Numbered from the stretch's first letter, positions 1-10,877 are shown. The stretch is DNA of 64,000 nucleotides from Tritrichomonas musculus (GCA_039105265.1 JAPFFF010000004.1:5518001-5582000), one strand, 5' to 3'. Numbers and translations are program-made. The notes: generated from the letters alone by a model not told the origin.

Positions 1-385
1 GATAATGAAAAAATCACTTTATTTATGATTATTATTGATTATTATATCGAATATGAAAAGAAATTTTCTTTTTGTTTTATCCAGAATATAATTTAAAAAA
101 GATATTATGCAATCGGTGAAATATCAATTATAAAGTATCTTTTTAATAACATCTGTCAAAATATATTAAATTGGCAAAAGATTGTTTAGATGTAATTAAT
201 ATTTGCTTCTGATTTAAATGTTTTTCAACAACAAAAATATTGGAAATTGAATGCAAAATAATCGTTCACTATTTTATTTCCAAAAAAAAATATTTTATTT
301 CCAAAAATATTTTAGCGGTTTTATAAACCATTCAAATCATGCTATTTTATTTCCAAAAAATTCTAATCTATTTCCGAAACAGCTG
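1..385. mobile_element. Right part of a Tc1-like MITE, cut by the window edge
   Basis: Bases 4-388 match 25081-25465 almost perfectly in the same orientation, with only a few substitutions, and both copies end in the terminal repeat whose inverse starts CAGCTGTTTCGGAAATAGAT. The terminus is followed by a TA dinucleotide at 386-387, the expected target duplication. After that the flanks differ (CGACAAAT here, CTCTATAT in the other copy), which fixes the element boundary. The left half lies outside the window. It has no coding capacity. Confidence 0.8.
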
Positions 386-444
386 TACCGACAAATAATT
401 CGTTAAAAAGTCATTTATTCATTAAATATAAATTAAATAATAAT

Positions 445-2067
445 TTAATAATTAAATAAATCAATTCGAATGATATTTACATTTGACGGAAATGCTTTTT
501 TATCAATATCATACAAAGTTGAATAAATTGTAATTTCCTCCAAAGATGAGCATTGCTTGAATAAGTTAGGCCCAACTTTATTTAAAGAAGGAGGGAATGC
601 AATTTTTTTCAATGATTTACATTCCTCAAATGCATACTCTTCAATTTCTTTCAATGATGAAGGACTCTCAAAAAAGACATCAGTTAAAAAATCACAACCA
701 GAAAAAGTGTAACAAGGAATAACTAGAATAGATGAAGGAATTGTTATTTGTGTAAAAGCGCATTTCACAAATGCATGATATCGAATTGTAGTCACTGTAT
801 TTGGAATTTTAAAACTTTTCAAAGAAGTGCAATAAGAAAAAGCGCCACCGCCAATCTCAACAACAGAAGACGGAATATCGACTTCCTCCAATGATGTGCA
901 ATCCCCAAATGCGTTGCAATCGATTATTTTTACAGAAGGAGGAATGGTTATATCAGTCAGTGCTTTACAGCCGTAGAAAACATTTTCGCCAATATAACTA
1001 ACTGATGGAGAAATTGTCACTTTTTTCAACGATTTGCAGTAACAAAAAGCTCCACCTAAAAAAAATCCATATTCAATTTCATTTACAAAAGAGCTCATTC
1101 GAACAATATTGATATTTTTATCGTTTCGAAAAGAAACATCAACACATCTTATACCTGTTATAAAAATGGCCATGTCAAGACTTGTTGTAACCGTCTTTTT
1201 AAGACGATTAATTTTTTTATAAATATTTTTGTAGAATTCAGAAGGATACTTTATTTCAATTGAAACACTTTTGATTTGATTCAAATGGTGAATAAATTCA
1301 GATGACTCGAGAACATTTGAAAGAAATAACCGTTCTGTAACATTATAAAGTACGTTTACTTCTTCCTCTTTTTTTAATTCAATCAATAATTGGTCGGTGT
1401 CTTTTGCTAAAATTGAGAGGCATTTCATCTCTTCTGGAACGAACTGCATAAGGTAGATCAGCAGATTTGTGATATTTACGAAGTATTGGGCTATATAATT
1501 ATTTGACACTTCTGGAAAAATTTTTGAAATGACAATTAATTGTAAATTCAAACAGAGTTCATTGAAAATATTAATTTTTACTTGATCAGGAGAAATATCT
1601 AAAGACAACAGAGCACTTTCTGTATTTTCTTCTTCCTTTTCCTCTTTTATTTCTTTTTCTTCCTTCTCTTTTTCTTTGTTTTCGTTTTCTTCTTCTTCTT
1701 CTTTTTCGTTTAAAATTAGTTTTGTAAATTCTTCCATTTTGTCAATCGTTTTTAGATTGGATTGTAAATTTGTTTGTAGATTATTGAATTGTTTATTGAT
1801 TTCCTTTTCTAGTTTTCTCTGTTTGTTCCCTAATTCTTGGATTTTAAGATCTTTTTCGTTGATCATCTGTCGTAAAATTTTCTTTTCTTCTTTTTCTTTA
1901 TTTATTTCCCCTTCTAGGCTTTCAATTACTAATTTTTGTTCATTTATAATATTTATAAATTTGACATGCAAGTCTCTTTGAATTAATAATTGTGAATCCT
2001 CGTTAATGCCAGAATGCTGATCATCAGACAAAGGATACTCTAATTCCAATTGGTCTTTTTGAGACAT
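445..2067 (-). CDS. Coiled-coil plus LRR_5 (BspA-like) leucine-rich repeat protein
   Basis: A 540-residue protein starting at ATG. Residues about 45-150 are Glu/Lys-rich and predicted coiled coil, with a run of acidic and lysine residues near 120-150. Residues about 155-310 form a globular linker. Residues about 310-540 are LRR_5 repeats of the trichomonad/Treponema BspA type, with the recurring pattern C-x-S/A-L-x-x-I/V-x-I/F-P-x-S/T-V and F-x-x-C. There is no signal peptide or membrane segment, so a cytoplasmic protein is more likely than a surface adhesin. Residues about 255-330 resemble the equivalent part of the LRR_5-Sel1 protein at 10929-12233, so the two share an N-terminal module. 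No clear Inr is seen upstream. Partners are unknown. Confidence 0.85.
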   Translation of the reverse strand: MSQKDQLELEYPLSDDQHSGINEDSQLLIQRDLHVKFINIINEQKLVIESLEGEINKEKEEKKILRQMINEKDLKIQELGNKQRKLEKEINKQFNNLQTNLQSNLKTIDKMEEFTKLILNEKEEEEENENKEKEKEEKEIKEEKEEENTESALLSLDISPDQVKINIFNELCLNLQLIVISKIFPEVSNNYIAQYFVNITNLLIYLMQFVPEEMKCLSILAKDTDQLLIELKKEEEVNVLYNVTERLFLSNVLESSEFIHHLNQIKSVSIEIKYPSEFYKNIYKKINRLKKTVTTSLDMAIFITGIRCVDVSFRNDKNINIVRMSSFVNEIEYGFFLGGAFCYCKSLKKVTISPSVSYIGENVFYGCKALTDITIPPSVKIIDCNAFGDCTSLEEVDIPSSVVEIGGGAFSYCTSLKSFKIPNTVTTIRYHAFVKCAFTQITIPSSILVIPCYTFSGCDFLTDVFFESPSSLKEIEEYAFEECKSLKKIAFPPSLNKVGPNLFKQCSSLEEITIYSTLYDIDKKAFPSNVNIIRIDLFNY

Positions 2068-2169
2068 ATAAATAGATAAAACGATTATCTCTTTGATATT
2101 ATCTAATAATAATAATTATATTTATTCAATTAAATTTTTCAAAATTTTGAATGTATAATCTATACGTTT

Positions 2170-2290
2170 AAATTATTAATAAATTTAATGATTTTCAACT
2201 TATCAATAATTACAGGGCTAAGTTTATCTTCAATTACGACATAATCACCATTACTGATATGCTCACCTAATCAATTTTCGACGTCTCTTG
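2170..2290 (-). pseudogene. Short coding relic, unidentified
   Basis: Read on the minus strand, about 35 residues look protein-like (LGEHISNGDYVVIEDKLSP), ending in a stop near 2170. An in-frame TGA lies just before this stretch and no start codon is present. It is the likely 3' tail of a lost gene. The family is not recognised. Confidence 0.3.
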
Positions 2291-2305
2291 TTTTTATGTA
2301 TTTAA

Positions 2306-2500
2306 ATATTAGAAAATAAAAAGAAGAAATTGAGTACAGTTGCTATTGTGTTCATTGTACTTGCTTGCCTTGTTTATATGATTGGATTGATTGTTGCTAT
2401 CATTTTGCTTCATCGTGCTCAATACTGTAATATGTCTAAAAATAATATTGGACCATATCAACCTAAGAAGTCCCCGTATCCAACAAAAAATTTGTATTAA
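2306..2500 (+). pseudogene. Orphan transmembrane segment plus cytoplasmic tail
   Basis: A reading frame open after a TAA at 2303-2305 encodes a short basic stretch (KKK), one hydrophobic segment of about 25 residues (STVAIVFIVLACLVYMIGLI) and a Tyr/Pro/Lys tail ending SPYPTKNLY before TAA at 2498-2500. There is no ATG ahead of the membrane segment. This looks like the C-terminus of a single-pass surface protein that has lost its ectodomain. A 3' exon is the alternative. Two similar orphan anchors lie at 16623-16970 and 27975-28217. Confidence 0.45.
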
Positions 2501-2600
2501 TAAATAGATATATATGTTTTTTTTATAAAAATTTCTTTAAGACATTCTATTTTTTTTTTTTTTTTTTTTTATCTCTTATTAATTTGCTAGTAAAACATAA

Positions 2601-3540
2601 CTACATAAAAGCATTTTGGAATTCTATTTTTTCATTAGTGCTGTTTTTATCATTTTGGTATTCTAATATTTTTTCTTGATTGTTTTCATCCACTTTTTGG
2701 CCTGTTTCTGTAAAAACATGTGAATCAATGAAATCAATGTATTTATAACAATCTTCTTTACTCACTTCTTCTATGATGAAATCTTCATCTATCTTTAAAA
2801 GATAAATAATGTCATCAAAACTTGGCCTTTGGTTAGGATCTTGAGACCAGCACTCTTCAATTAAAACTTTGAATCTGTCAGGTATTTTTTCTTTGATAAT
2901 AGGACGTTTACCTTTTACAACTACTTCTTGGGAAATTATACTGGCTTAATCGATATCATCAATTAATGAAAAAGAATAAATATCCATTGATTTTCTGTAT
3001 TTATTTGTTTCAAAAACATCTGGCGCTGTATAAACAAGTGTTCCTGTTTCGCCAGAGATAGATTGATGAGTCATACTGGCTGTCATAAAAAATCGGCTCA
3101 TCAAACCAAAATCACCTTTTTTTTTTGAAGAAGGAATTCATCCAAATAAAAGTTAGATGGTCTCAAACAACGATGAATAATATTATGTGAATGCATATAT
3201 GCCATACCTGAAGCAATTTCATATATATTGATCAATTTCTTTGTTGAATCACATCCGTTTACCTTAACATTTTTTTTTCAAGGTCAAGAATTTGTTCAAG
3301 GGAGCCGTTAGAGAACATTTCAGTTATAATAACAGACTTTCGTTCTTTTTTGAAATCAAATTGGCTGAATCCTACAAATTTTAATAACGAGGGATGATTT
3401 AAATGTGAGATTATGTTCAATTCATTTGGTAAACTTTCTATCTCATCATCAGAGATTCTTTTTATTTTGCGCCTTGACATGAAAGCCGCAAATTGTTTTT
3501 GAGTTTCTTTCTCGCAAATTTTACATATTTTATATTCGTT
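2601..3540 (-). pseudogene. Decayed protein kinase domain (third of a tandem array)
   Basis: On the minus strand an N-lobe (residues like LNHPSLLKFVGFSQFDF and VIITEMFSNGSLEQIL) runs in frame from the preceding kinase unit, then breaks near 3259. The rest is found in other frames: a catalytic loop changed to HRCLRPSN (the usual HRDLKPEN has lost its Asp), an intact GDFG, a D-x-Y-S-F segment and W-x-x-D-P-x-x-R-P-S-F. An in-frame TAA sits near 2947. The tail ends in a short segment (KEDCYKYIDFID) that also follows the other two units, then a TAG at 2601-2603. It belongs to the TKL-like kinases that are numerous in trichomonads. Loss of the catalytic Asp plus frame breaks makes it non-functional. 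Confidence 0.7.
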
Positions 3541-4533
3541 GCATTTAATCATAACATCTTGCTTTTTATATCGATTTAAATTGTTAAAGCATTTACATGT
3601 CATATCATCTTCTGTCTCATCAATATGTGCTAAATTAGTATTTGCTCCATTTATAGGTGAATTGACATTTTTCACTTCTTGATAATTTCCTTCATTTGTA
3701 TCATTTCTATATATTGTGTTAATATAAGCAATGTGATTGTAATATTCTTCTTTATTAACATTTGGTGTTATGAAATTTGGATTCTTTTCTAGTTGATTGC
3801 ATATTTGTCTAAAATATGGTCTTGAGTCTTTATTTTCATTCCAACACTTTTGATTTAAATTTTTATAACAAAAAGGGATAGGTTGAGAGAATTTAGGGCG
3901 ATACCCCTTTAATATTGCTGCGGTTAATTGATTTAGATTAAACTCTAAAAAAGGAATTTCACCTGTTATTATTTCATATACAATCATTGCATATGAGTAA
4001 ACATCTCCTTTATTACTATACTCATTATTCTTTATTATTTCAGGAGCTGAATAATCATATGTACCTTTAAAACCGCTTTTATTTCATTATCCAAGAATGA
4101 TTTTTCATTCATATTTTTAGCCATCCCAAAGTCTGCTATTTTAGGATATAAATGCTCATCAAGAAGAATATTTGCTTGCTTTAAATCACGATGAATTTAA
4201 ATATGCCATTCCTGCCGCAATTCCATATATATTAATAAGCTTTTTTGTATCATCCCAATCATGCTTTACGATACCTCTCCTTTCCAACTCGAGAATATCA
4301 TCCAATGATCCATTTATTGCATATTCGGTAATAATCACTGGCTTTGGTTTTCCTTTGAAGTTAATTGGACAGAATCCAAAAAATTTCAGGATCGGTTGGT
4401 AAGTCAACGCTGAAATTATATTGATTTCTCTTGATAAATTCAAAATAGTATCATCGGGACATTCGTCTATTCCGTATTTTGATACTTTTGCTGCATACAC
4501 AGTATTATTTTGTTTATCAATGATTTTATACAC
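3541..4533 (-). pseudogene. Decayed protein kinase domain (second of a tandem array)
   Basis: All main kinase motifs are still readable on the minus strand but in three frames. These are YAAKVS (the VAIK lysine), a hinge like [24 protein letters not shown] and ADFG just below 4190, APEII near 4040, GDVYSYAMIVYE, and C-W-N-E-N-K-D-S-R-P. Frame breaks lie near 4190 and 4083. From 3987 downward one frame carries the end of this C-lobe directly into the N-lobe of the next kinase (to 3259), so the parent gene encoded several kinase domains in one polypeptide. The motifs are well preserved, so decay is recent or one break could be a sequence error. Confidence 0.7.
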
Positions 4534-4577
4534 ATTTCCAAAGCATCAATTTCAAATTTTTTTTTGCTTTCGAAATT

Positions 4578-5215
4578 TTAGTAAGATCGCTTGATCCAAG
4601 GTTGACTCTTTAAATGTTGCCTTGTAAAATCGCGAAACTTTTTGTAGTCGATTTTAACCTTACGAAATCTTTGATTCTGTGTTTTAATATAATTATCAAG
4701 TTCGGAAACTTCTTTGTTTTTATTATATTTATTTTGAATTTCATCAATGAATTGAATAAAGTTTTGGAATTCTTTTTTGTCAACATTTTCTGTGATGAAT
4801 TCTTGATTTGATTTTAAATGATTTAATATTTCATCGAACGTCGGCCTTCCTACAGGATCATGAGCCCAAAACTTGCTAATAAGATTCTTGTAGCATTCTG
4901 GTGTCGTTTCATTGAGTTCTGGACAATATTTTTCCTTATTTCGTTCATTTAAAAACGGTTTTTCATTTGTGATTAGCTGATATGCAATCACTCCGAAAAA
5001 ATAAACATCTCCTGCTGAACTAAAAAGTTGACTTGTGACTTGTTCATTAGGTTTGTAAACGTCATTATCATAGTAAAAATCTCCAGGAGTTTGAATATCA
5101 GAAAGCGAATCAATAGGATTTTTTGACAAAATCTTAGAAATATCAAATCCTGTGATTTTTGGGAATAAGAAATCATCAAGAAATATCAAATCCTGTGATT
5201 TTTTGACAAAATCTT
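4578..5215 (-). pseudogene. Kinase C-lobe fragment (first of a tandem array)
   Basis: About 200 residues of a kinase C-lobe: ITGFDIS in place of the DFG motif, D-V-Y-F-F-G-V, W-A-H-D-P-V-G-R-P-T-F and the same short tail (KKEFQNFIQFIDE) found after the other two units. The N-lobe and catalytic loop are missing. A segment of about 35 bases reading AAATATCAAATCCTGTGATT is duplicated at 5141-5160 and 5181-5200, so the 5' end was rearranged. There is no ATG at the 5' end. It is probably the truncated first domain of the same polykinase gene. Confidence 0.65.
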
Positions 5216-5325
5216 TTAAAAAGTCAAAGAATTAGGTAATATATTGATTAATTAAATGAATGGAAAAATTGCACTTTTTGTAAAGTTTTCAATTTGAGAA
5301 GTCTGTTTTTTAAGAGTAAATTTCC

Positions 5326-5334
5326 TCATTTTTC
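5326..5334 (+). promoter_or_regulatory. Inr-like initiator
   Basis: TCATTTTTC lies 2 bases before the ATG at 5337. It fits the trichomonad initiator TCA(C/T)T(A/T)(C/T)TC, the site recognised by the IBD-type factor. It supports 5337 as a genuine gene start rather than random sequence. Confidence 0.6.
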
Positions 5335-5336
5335 TG

Positions 5337-8300
5337 ATGTCTCAAAGTGATAGCATTGAAGCCTCTTTTTTTCAGGCAGTTAAACTTGGAAATATTGACA
5401 ATGCCAAACTTCTGTTACAGAATGATAAACTTAATATTAATTATCTAAATATTTTAATTATATTTTTTAATAAAATTCAAAATTATATTTTTCTATGAAA
5501 TTTAAAATCATAATTATCTATTATATTCACATCAAATATTTTAATAAAATTCAAAATCATATCATTTAATAAAATTTAAAATCATATCATTTAATGAAAT
5601 TCAAAATCATATCTTTCAATAAAATTCAAAATCATATCTTTCAATAAAATTTAAAATCATATCTTTTAGTCAGATTCAAAATCAAGTTTTTCAGTGAAAT
5701 TCAAAATCATATCTTTCAGTGAAATTCAAAATCAATTCATTCAATGACATTTAAAAACATATTTTTTAATCTGATTTGAAATCAAATTTTCCAATATAAT
5801 TAACAATCATATCTTTCAATAGCATTCGAAATTGATTTTTTTAATGGAATTCAAAATCATATGTTTCAATTACATTCAAAATAATGATTTTAGACGAAGT
5901 TAAAAATCATATCAATTAAAGAAATTTAAACATAATATTATTTTATAAAACATCATTATATTTAGCAGTTGAAAACAGAAACATCGAAATCGTCAAGCTT
6001 TTATTAAATAATGATAAAATTGATATCGATATTGCTTATATTTTAAATAACCTTTTTATTTTATAATATTCAAGATCATTTTTTTCTATGAAATTCAAAA
6101 TCAAATTTATCAATTATATTAAAAATCATATCTTTCAATAAAATTCAAAATCATATCATTTAATTACATTCAAAATCATATCTTTCAATGATATTCAAAG
6201 TCATTTTTTTCAATGATATTCAAAATCACATCTTTCAATAAAATTCAAAATCATTTCTTTCAATCTCATTCATAATCATATAATTATATTACATTCAAAA
6301 TCATATCTTTAATGAAATTCAAAATTATACCTTTTAATGAAATTCAAAATCATTTTTTTCAATTACATTTAAAGTCATATCTATTAATCAAATACGAAAT
6401 CATATCATTTAATAAAATTCAAAATCATATCTTTCAATCACATTTAATATCATATCATTTAATCAAATTTAAAATCATTATTTTCAATAAAATTCAAAAT
6501 CATGTTTTTCAATCAAATTCAAAATCATATCTTTCAATATGATTTAAAATCATATTTTTCAATCAAATTCAAAATCATATTTTTCAATCAAATTCAAAAT
6601 CATATCTTTCAATCTCATTTTAAATCATTTCTTTCAATCAAATTCAAAATCATATTTTTCAATGAAATTTAAAATTATATTTTTCAATCAAATTCAAAAT
6701 CATATCTTTCAATATGATTTAAAATCATATTTTTCAATGAAATTCAAAATCATATTTTTCAATCAAATCTTAAATCATATCTTTCAATATCATTCAATAT
6801 CATATCTTTCAATGAGATTCAAAATCTTATCTTTCAATACAATTCAAAATCATGCCTTTCAATCAAATTCAATATAATATCTTTCAATCGAATTCAATAT
6901 AATATCTTTCAATCGAATTCAAAATCATAACTTTCAATAAAATTAAAAATCATATTTATCAATGAAATTCAATATCATATATTTTAATCAAATTCAAAAA
7001 CATATCTTTCAATACAATTCAAAATCATATCTATCAATGAAATTCAAAATCATATTTTTCAATTACATTCAAAATCATATTTTTCAATGATATTAAAAAT
7101 CATATCTTTCAATTACATTCAAAATTATATCTTTCAATAACATTCAAAATTACATCTTTCAAAAGCATTCAAAATCATAACTTTCAATTACATTCAAAAT
7201 CATATTTTTCAATCTCATTTAAAATCATATCTTTCAATGTAATTCAAAATAAAATCTTTCAATAACATTCAAAATTATATCTTTCAATGACATTCAAAAT
7301 CATATCTTTTAATATAATTCAAAATCATATCTTTTAATATAATTCAAAATCATATTTTTCAATGCAATTCAAAATCATATCTTCCAATGCAATTCAAAAT
7401 CATTTCTATAAATCAAATTCAATATCTTATCTTTCAATCGAATTCAATATCATATCTTTCAATGCAATTCAAAATCATATCTATCAATCAAATTCAAAAA
7501 CAATTTTTCAATCAAATTCAAAATCATATCTATCAATCAAATTCATAATCATATCTTTCAATATGATTTAAAATTATATTTTTCAATCAAATTCAAAATC
7601 ATATTATTCAATGTAATTCAAAATCATTTCTTTTAATCTCATTCTATCTCATATTTTTTGATGAAATTCAATCTCATATCTTTCAATAGAATTCAAAATC
7701 ATATTTTTCAATCAAATTCAAAATTATATCTTTCAAAGAAATTCAAAATCATATCTTTCAATTACATTAAAAATCATTTCTTTTGATGAAATTCAAAATC
7801 ATATCTTTCAATCTCATTCAATCTCATATTTTTCAATTTCATTCAATCTCATATCTTTCAATAGAATTTAGAATCATATCTTTCAATCAAATTCAAAATC
7901 TTATCTTTCAATCTCATTCATAGTCATATTTTCAAATATGATTCAGAATCATATTTTTCAATCAAATTTAAAATCATATTTTTCAATCTAATTAAAAATC
8001 ATATTTGTCAACAGAATTCAAAATCATATCATTAAATATGATTCGAGACCATATTTTTTAATAGAATTCAAAATCGTATCTTTCAATATGATTCACAATT
8101 ATACTTTTCAATCAAATTCGAATCATATTTTGCAATATGATTCAAAATTATATCTTTCAATCTCATTTGAAATTATATCATTCAATATAATTCAAATCAT
8201 GACATTTAATTACATTCAAAAGTCATTCTTTCAATGAAATTCAAAATTATATATTTCTATAATGTTTCATTAGTTAAATCTAAAACCGTATTACAGCTTG

Positions 8301-8527
8301 CTGATGAAATTAATGATACTGAAATTTTAAGACTTTTATGGGAAAAAAAAGTACAACAACGACTAATGAAACAAACAAATGACCCAATAATGGATAAATT
8401 AATACAAAAATCGAAAAATGATACATTAACAACTGAGCCATTTCAAAGATTGGCAAATAAACAAAAGTCATCTGATTTGCTTAATTTGTTGTTTTCATCA
8501 TTACAAAAAAATGACAACAAATCATAA
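5337..8527 (+). CDS. Ankyrin-repeat gene split by minisatellite spacers
   Basis: Three coding blocks lie on the plus strand. Block 1 (5337-5450) starts MSQSDSIEASFFQAVKLGN and ends like an ankyrin repeat. Block 2 (5947-6039) is exactly 31 codons, KTSLYLAVENRN to DIDIAY. Block 3 (8261-8527) carries a last degenerate repeat (KTVLQLADEINDTEILRLLW) and a Lys/Asn-rich tail of about 60 residues to TAA. The spacers (5451-5946 and 6040-8260) begin ATTTTAA and end TTTTAT or TTCTAT, the same borders as in the larger locus at 47395-53477. Removing them keeps the frame and gives a small protein of about 157 residues. The known trichomonad branch/acceptor ACTAACACACAG is not seen. Whether the blocks are joined in RNA is unknown; a decayed gene is the alternative. 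Confidence 0.55.
5451..5946. repeat. Spacer 1 of the small ankyrin locus (degenerate 25-bp repeat)
   Basis: AT-rich spacer of 496 bases built from the same 25-base unit as 6040-8260 (roughly ATTCAAAATCATATCTTTCA plus AATNA) but more diverged at both ends. It contains stops in all forward frames and sits exactly between two ankyrin coding blocks. Confidence 0.75.
6040..8260. repeat. 25-bp minisatellite array, about 88 copies
   Basis: A 2221-base tandem array of a 25-base unit with core AATTCAAAATCATATTTTTC followed by AATNA. The position after CAAT varies most (G, C, A or T), and substitutions are scattered rather than clustered. Since 25 is not a multiple of 3, three successive units give a 75-base protein period, which produces long spurious open frames of the form FKIISFN-IQNHIFQ-NSKSYL at 6312-6542, 6662-6877 and 7362-7571. 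These are not genes. The array lies wholly inside the second spacer of the ankyrin gene. Confidence 0.9.
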
Positions 8528-8975
8528 TCAATAAATATCACTTTAACTCATCTTTGCTCTATTTATTTATAAATTTCATTTAAGTGATAATTCAATTTTT
8601 GTTTATAGTAACTGTTCACGAAGTGCTACATATTGACCTTCTATCAATTTTTTTTTATTTATGACTGTTTATGTAAGGATACAGTCATTAATAAAATTCT
8701 GAGTGGTGATAAAATTCTGAGCGGAAAATTTAAAAAAATTTTTAATAAAAATTTTTAATTTTGCATTTTTCTTCGTATAGAAAGATTTAAACTATAAATG
8801 AAATATATCAATATATTAAGCATTTGATAAATAATATAAATAAATATAAAATAGCCATAAAAAATTGTAATTTGCGTATTTTTTCTATTAAAGATGATGA
8901 AAAAGCAAAATCAAAATATTTGATCATATCATGTATTAACTTAAAACTAAATTGTAAAAATGACTTTTATATATA
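8528..8975. other. Non-coding AT-rich spacer
   Basis: Nothing coding is seen. A short direct repeat, ATAAAATTCTGAG(T/C)GG, occurs twice near 8691-8722. Confidence 0.5.
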
Positions 8976-9186
8976 GTCTTTCATAACAAATGATAGTAAA
9001 AGTGTGGTTATCCGTATTAACATTTAGGAGAAAAATAGAATTTAAAAAAATTAATGTTCGTTTAAAATTAAGAAGAAATTTTAAAATGCTATAACCTCTA
9101 TCATAGTTATTATATGAAAACTATATACCAGTAATTATATCTATTGGTATACAATTAATATATATATATCATTTGTTATGAAAGAC
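8976..9186. mobile_element. TA-target MITE, 211 bp
   Basis: Inverted termini GTCTTTCATAACAAATGATA at 8976-8995 and 9167-9186 are perfect over 20 bases, each flanked by TA (8974-8975 and 9187-9188). The size, TA duplication and lack of coding fit a mariner/Tc1-mobilised MITE. A 29-base T run follows at 9192-9220. Confidence 0.75.
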
Positions 9187-9188
9187 TA

Positions 9189-9191
<3 letters not shown>

Positions 9192-9220
<29 letters not shown>
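9192..9220. repeat. Poly-T tract, 29 bases
   Basis: Uninterrupted T run directly beside the right end of the MITE at 8976-9186. Confidence 0.9.
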
Positions 9221-9380
9221 GAATTAGTATTTGGTCAAAAATGATAAAGCAAATTTATTGGCTAATATCTTAATTTTAACTCGACAAATTTTTGATTAAT
9301 ATATCAATTTATAATTTAATAAAAAAAATAATGATTTATAGACTATTTTTTTTTTTTTTCAATCAAAACAACTTGTTGAT

Positions 9381-10586
9381 TTAGGTGTGGAAATTTATCC
9401 TTTAAACAAAATTTTATCCTAAATTTATCCTAAATTTTTTTTTTAAGAAAAACTCGTAAATTTTAAGTAATGATCTGAGGAAAGCGTGGAAAAACAAAAA
9501 AAAAAACAAAAATTTTTAATTTAAATATAATATTTATTTATTATTAAAAAGGAAAGTTTTTGTTTAAATAATATCATTTTTAGCTGTTTTATTATCATTA
9601 TTTGGAATATTATTTAAAATTTTTATTGCAATTTTCAAAATTTGCGAGAATTGCTTTTTTTTCATCGAAAAAAATTAGTTAATCAAAAACAATGATGAAT
9701 ATGTAAAAAAAGGTAACAAAATATTTTTTTTCATCATCTCACATTATATAATAATGATGTGATTGGTTAAAAAATCATCGTTTTTTAATATAAATAATCA
9801 TATCTTTTGTTTATCTTAATTAAATTCTTATTAATGTCAATATATATAGTTTATGTATATTTATATATATATATATGATATAAAATGAAGTTAATTCGTT
9901 TTATTATTTGGAATATTCATTTTGAATTAATTCTATCTATTATAAAAATTCAATGCACGATTAACTATTTTTGAATTCTATAACTTTTTTTATTTATAGC
10001 TTAATTGAAATTATTTCAATAAGTATATTCAATATCTTTTTGAAATAAATATAATATAATATATGATATATCATATATTTATTGTAGATTTTACGTATTT
10101 TTAGATTCAATTATATTCAAAATTTTAGAAAATTTTGAGAGTAAATTAATAGAAAAAAATTTTACGTTTAGAAATATTTTTTTTGGATGGAATCAACTTT
10201 GTTTACAAGAGAAAGCATTTAATCATTATATGAACAACAATTATCGTTAATAGTTCTAGCAATTTGTAACAAATTTTATCCTGTTTTTCTATTTTTGCTC
10301 ACTTTTTTTTTTATTTTTTATTAACTTCGATACTGACTGTCAATTTAATATTCAGCGATATATTTACAAAACAAAATTTATTTATCTACTGCAATATTGC
10401 AAAAAAAAAAAATCCAAAATTTTTATTTTTATTCCAAAATTTTTATACTTTCTTTTTTTCTCCAAAAAAAAAGCATATATAAATAGATACAATTTATCAT
10501 ACACCACTTTTGCTTATTTTTTTTTATTTTTTTTTTTTATCCCAAACTTATCCTAAAAAGTGACAAAAGGATAAATTTCCACAACT
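9381..10586. mobile_element. Non-autonomous DNA element, 1.2 kb, with 11-bp flanking duplication
   Basis: The ends carry inverted copies of TGTGGAAATTTATCCTTT (left near 9386-9403; right near 10566-10583 in inverse). Identical AACTTGTTGAT copies flank the element at 9370-9380 and 10587-10597, as expected of a target duplication of 9-11 bases (Mutator/MULE-like or a related type). The interior is AT-rich with many T and A runs and no gene. The outermost few bases of the two termini do not match well, so the exact ends may shift by a few bases. Confidence 0.6.
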
Positions 10587-10868
10587 AACTTGTTGATCTT
10601 GTTTTTACAAAAGAAAATCAAAATTGTGGTGCAAAAACGCAAATTACTAATATAATCCTGTTACTAATGTTGTATATCCTTTCAAAACATAAAATTATAT
10701 TTTCAAGTCAAAGATATTGAGAATTATATTATTTTCACGAATCAGTCATTCAGCTAAATTATAAGTAGATTTAAACTTTATCGCTTACATTTAAAAAAAT
10801 TTTTCTAATTTTGAACAACAATAAAATAGAAATAATTGAAAAAAATTGATTTTTATTTCTGTGGGAAA

Positions 10869-10877
10869 TCATTATAA
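10869..10877 (+). promoter_or_regulatory. Inr-like initiator ahead of a short upstream frame
   Basis: TCATTATAA lies 3 bases before ATG 10881. That ATG opens only 8 codons (stop at 10905) in the same frame as the gene that starts at ATG 10929. Either a short upstream frame precedes the main start, or the start region has been altered by a nonsense change. Confidence 0.45.

Noticed and set aside
6312-7571. Open frames of 69-76 residues in the 25-bp array
   Set aside because: They repeat FKIISFN/IQNHIFQ/SNSKSYL because 3 x 25 bases give a 25-residue period; no start signal or domain, so they are by-products of the minisatellite.
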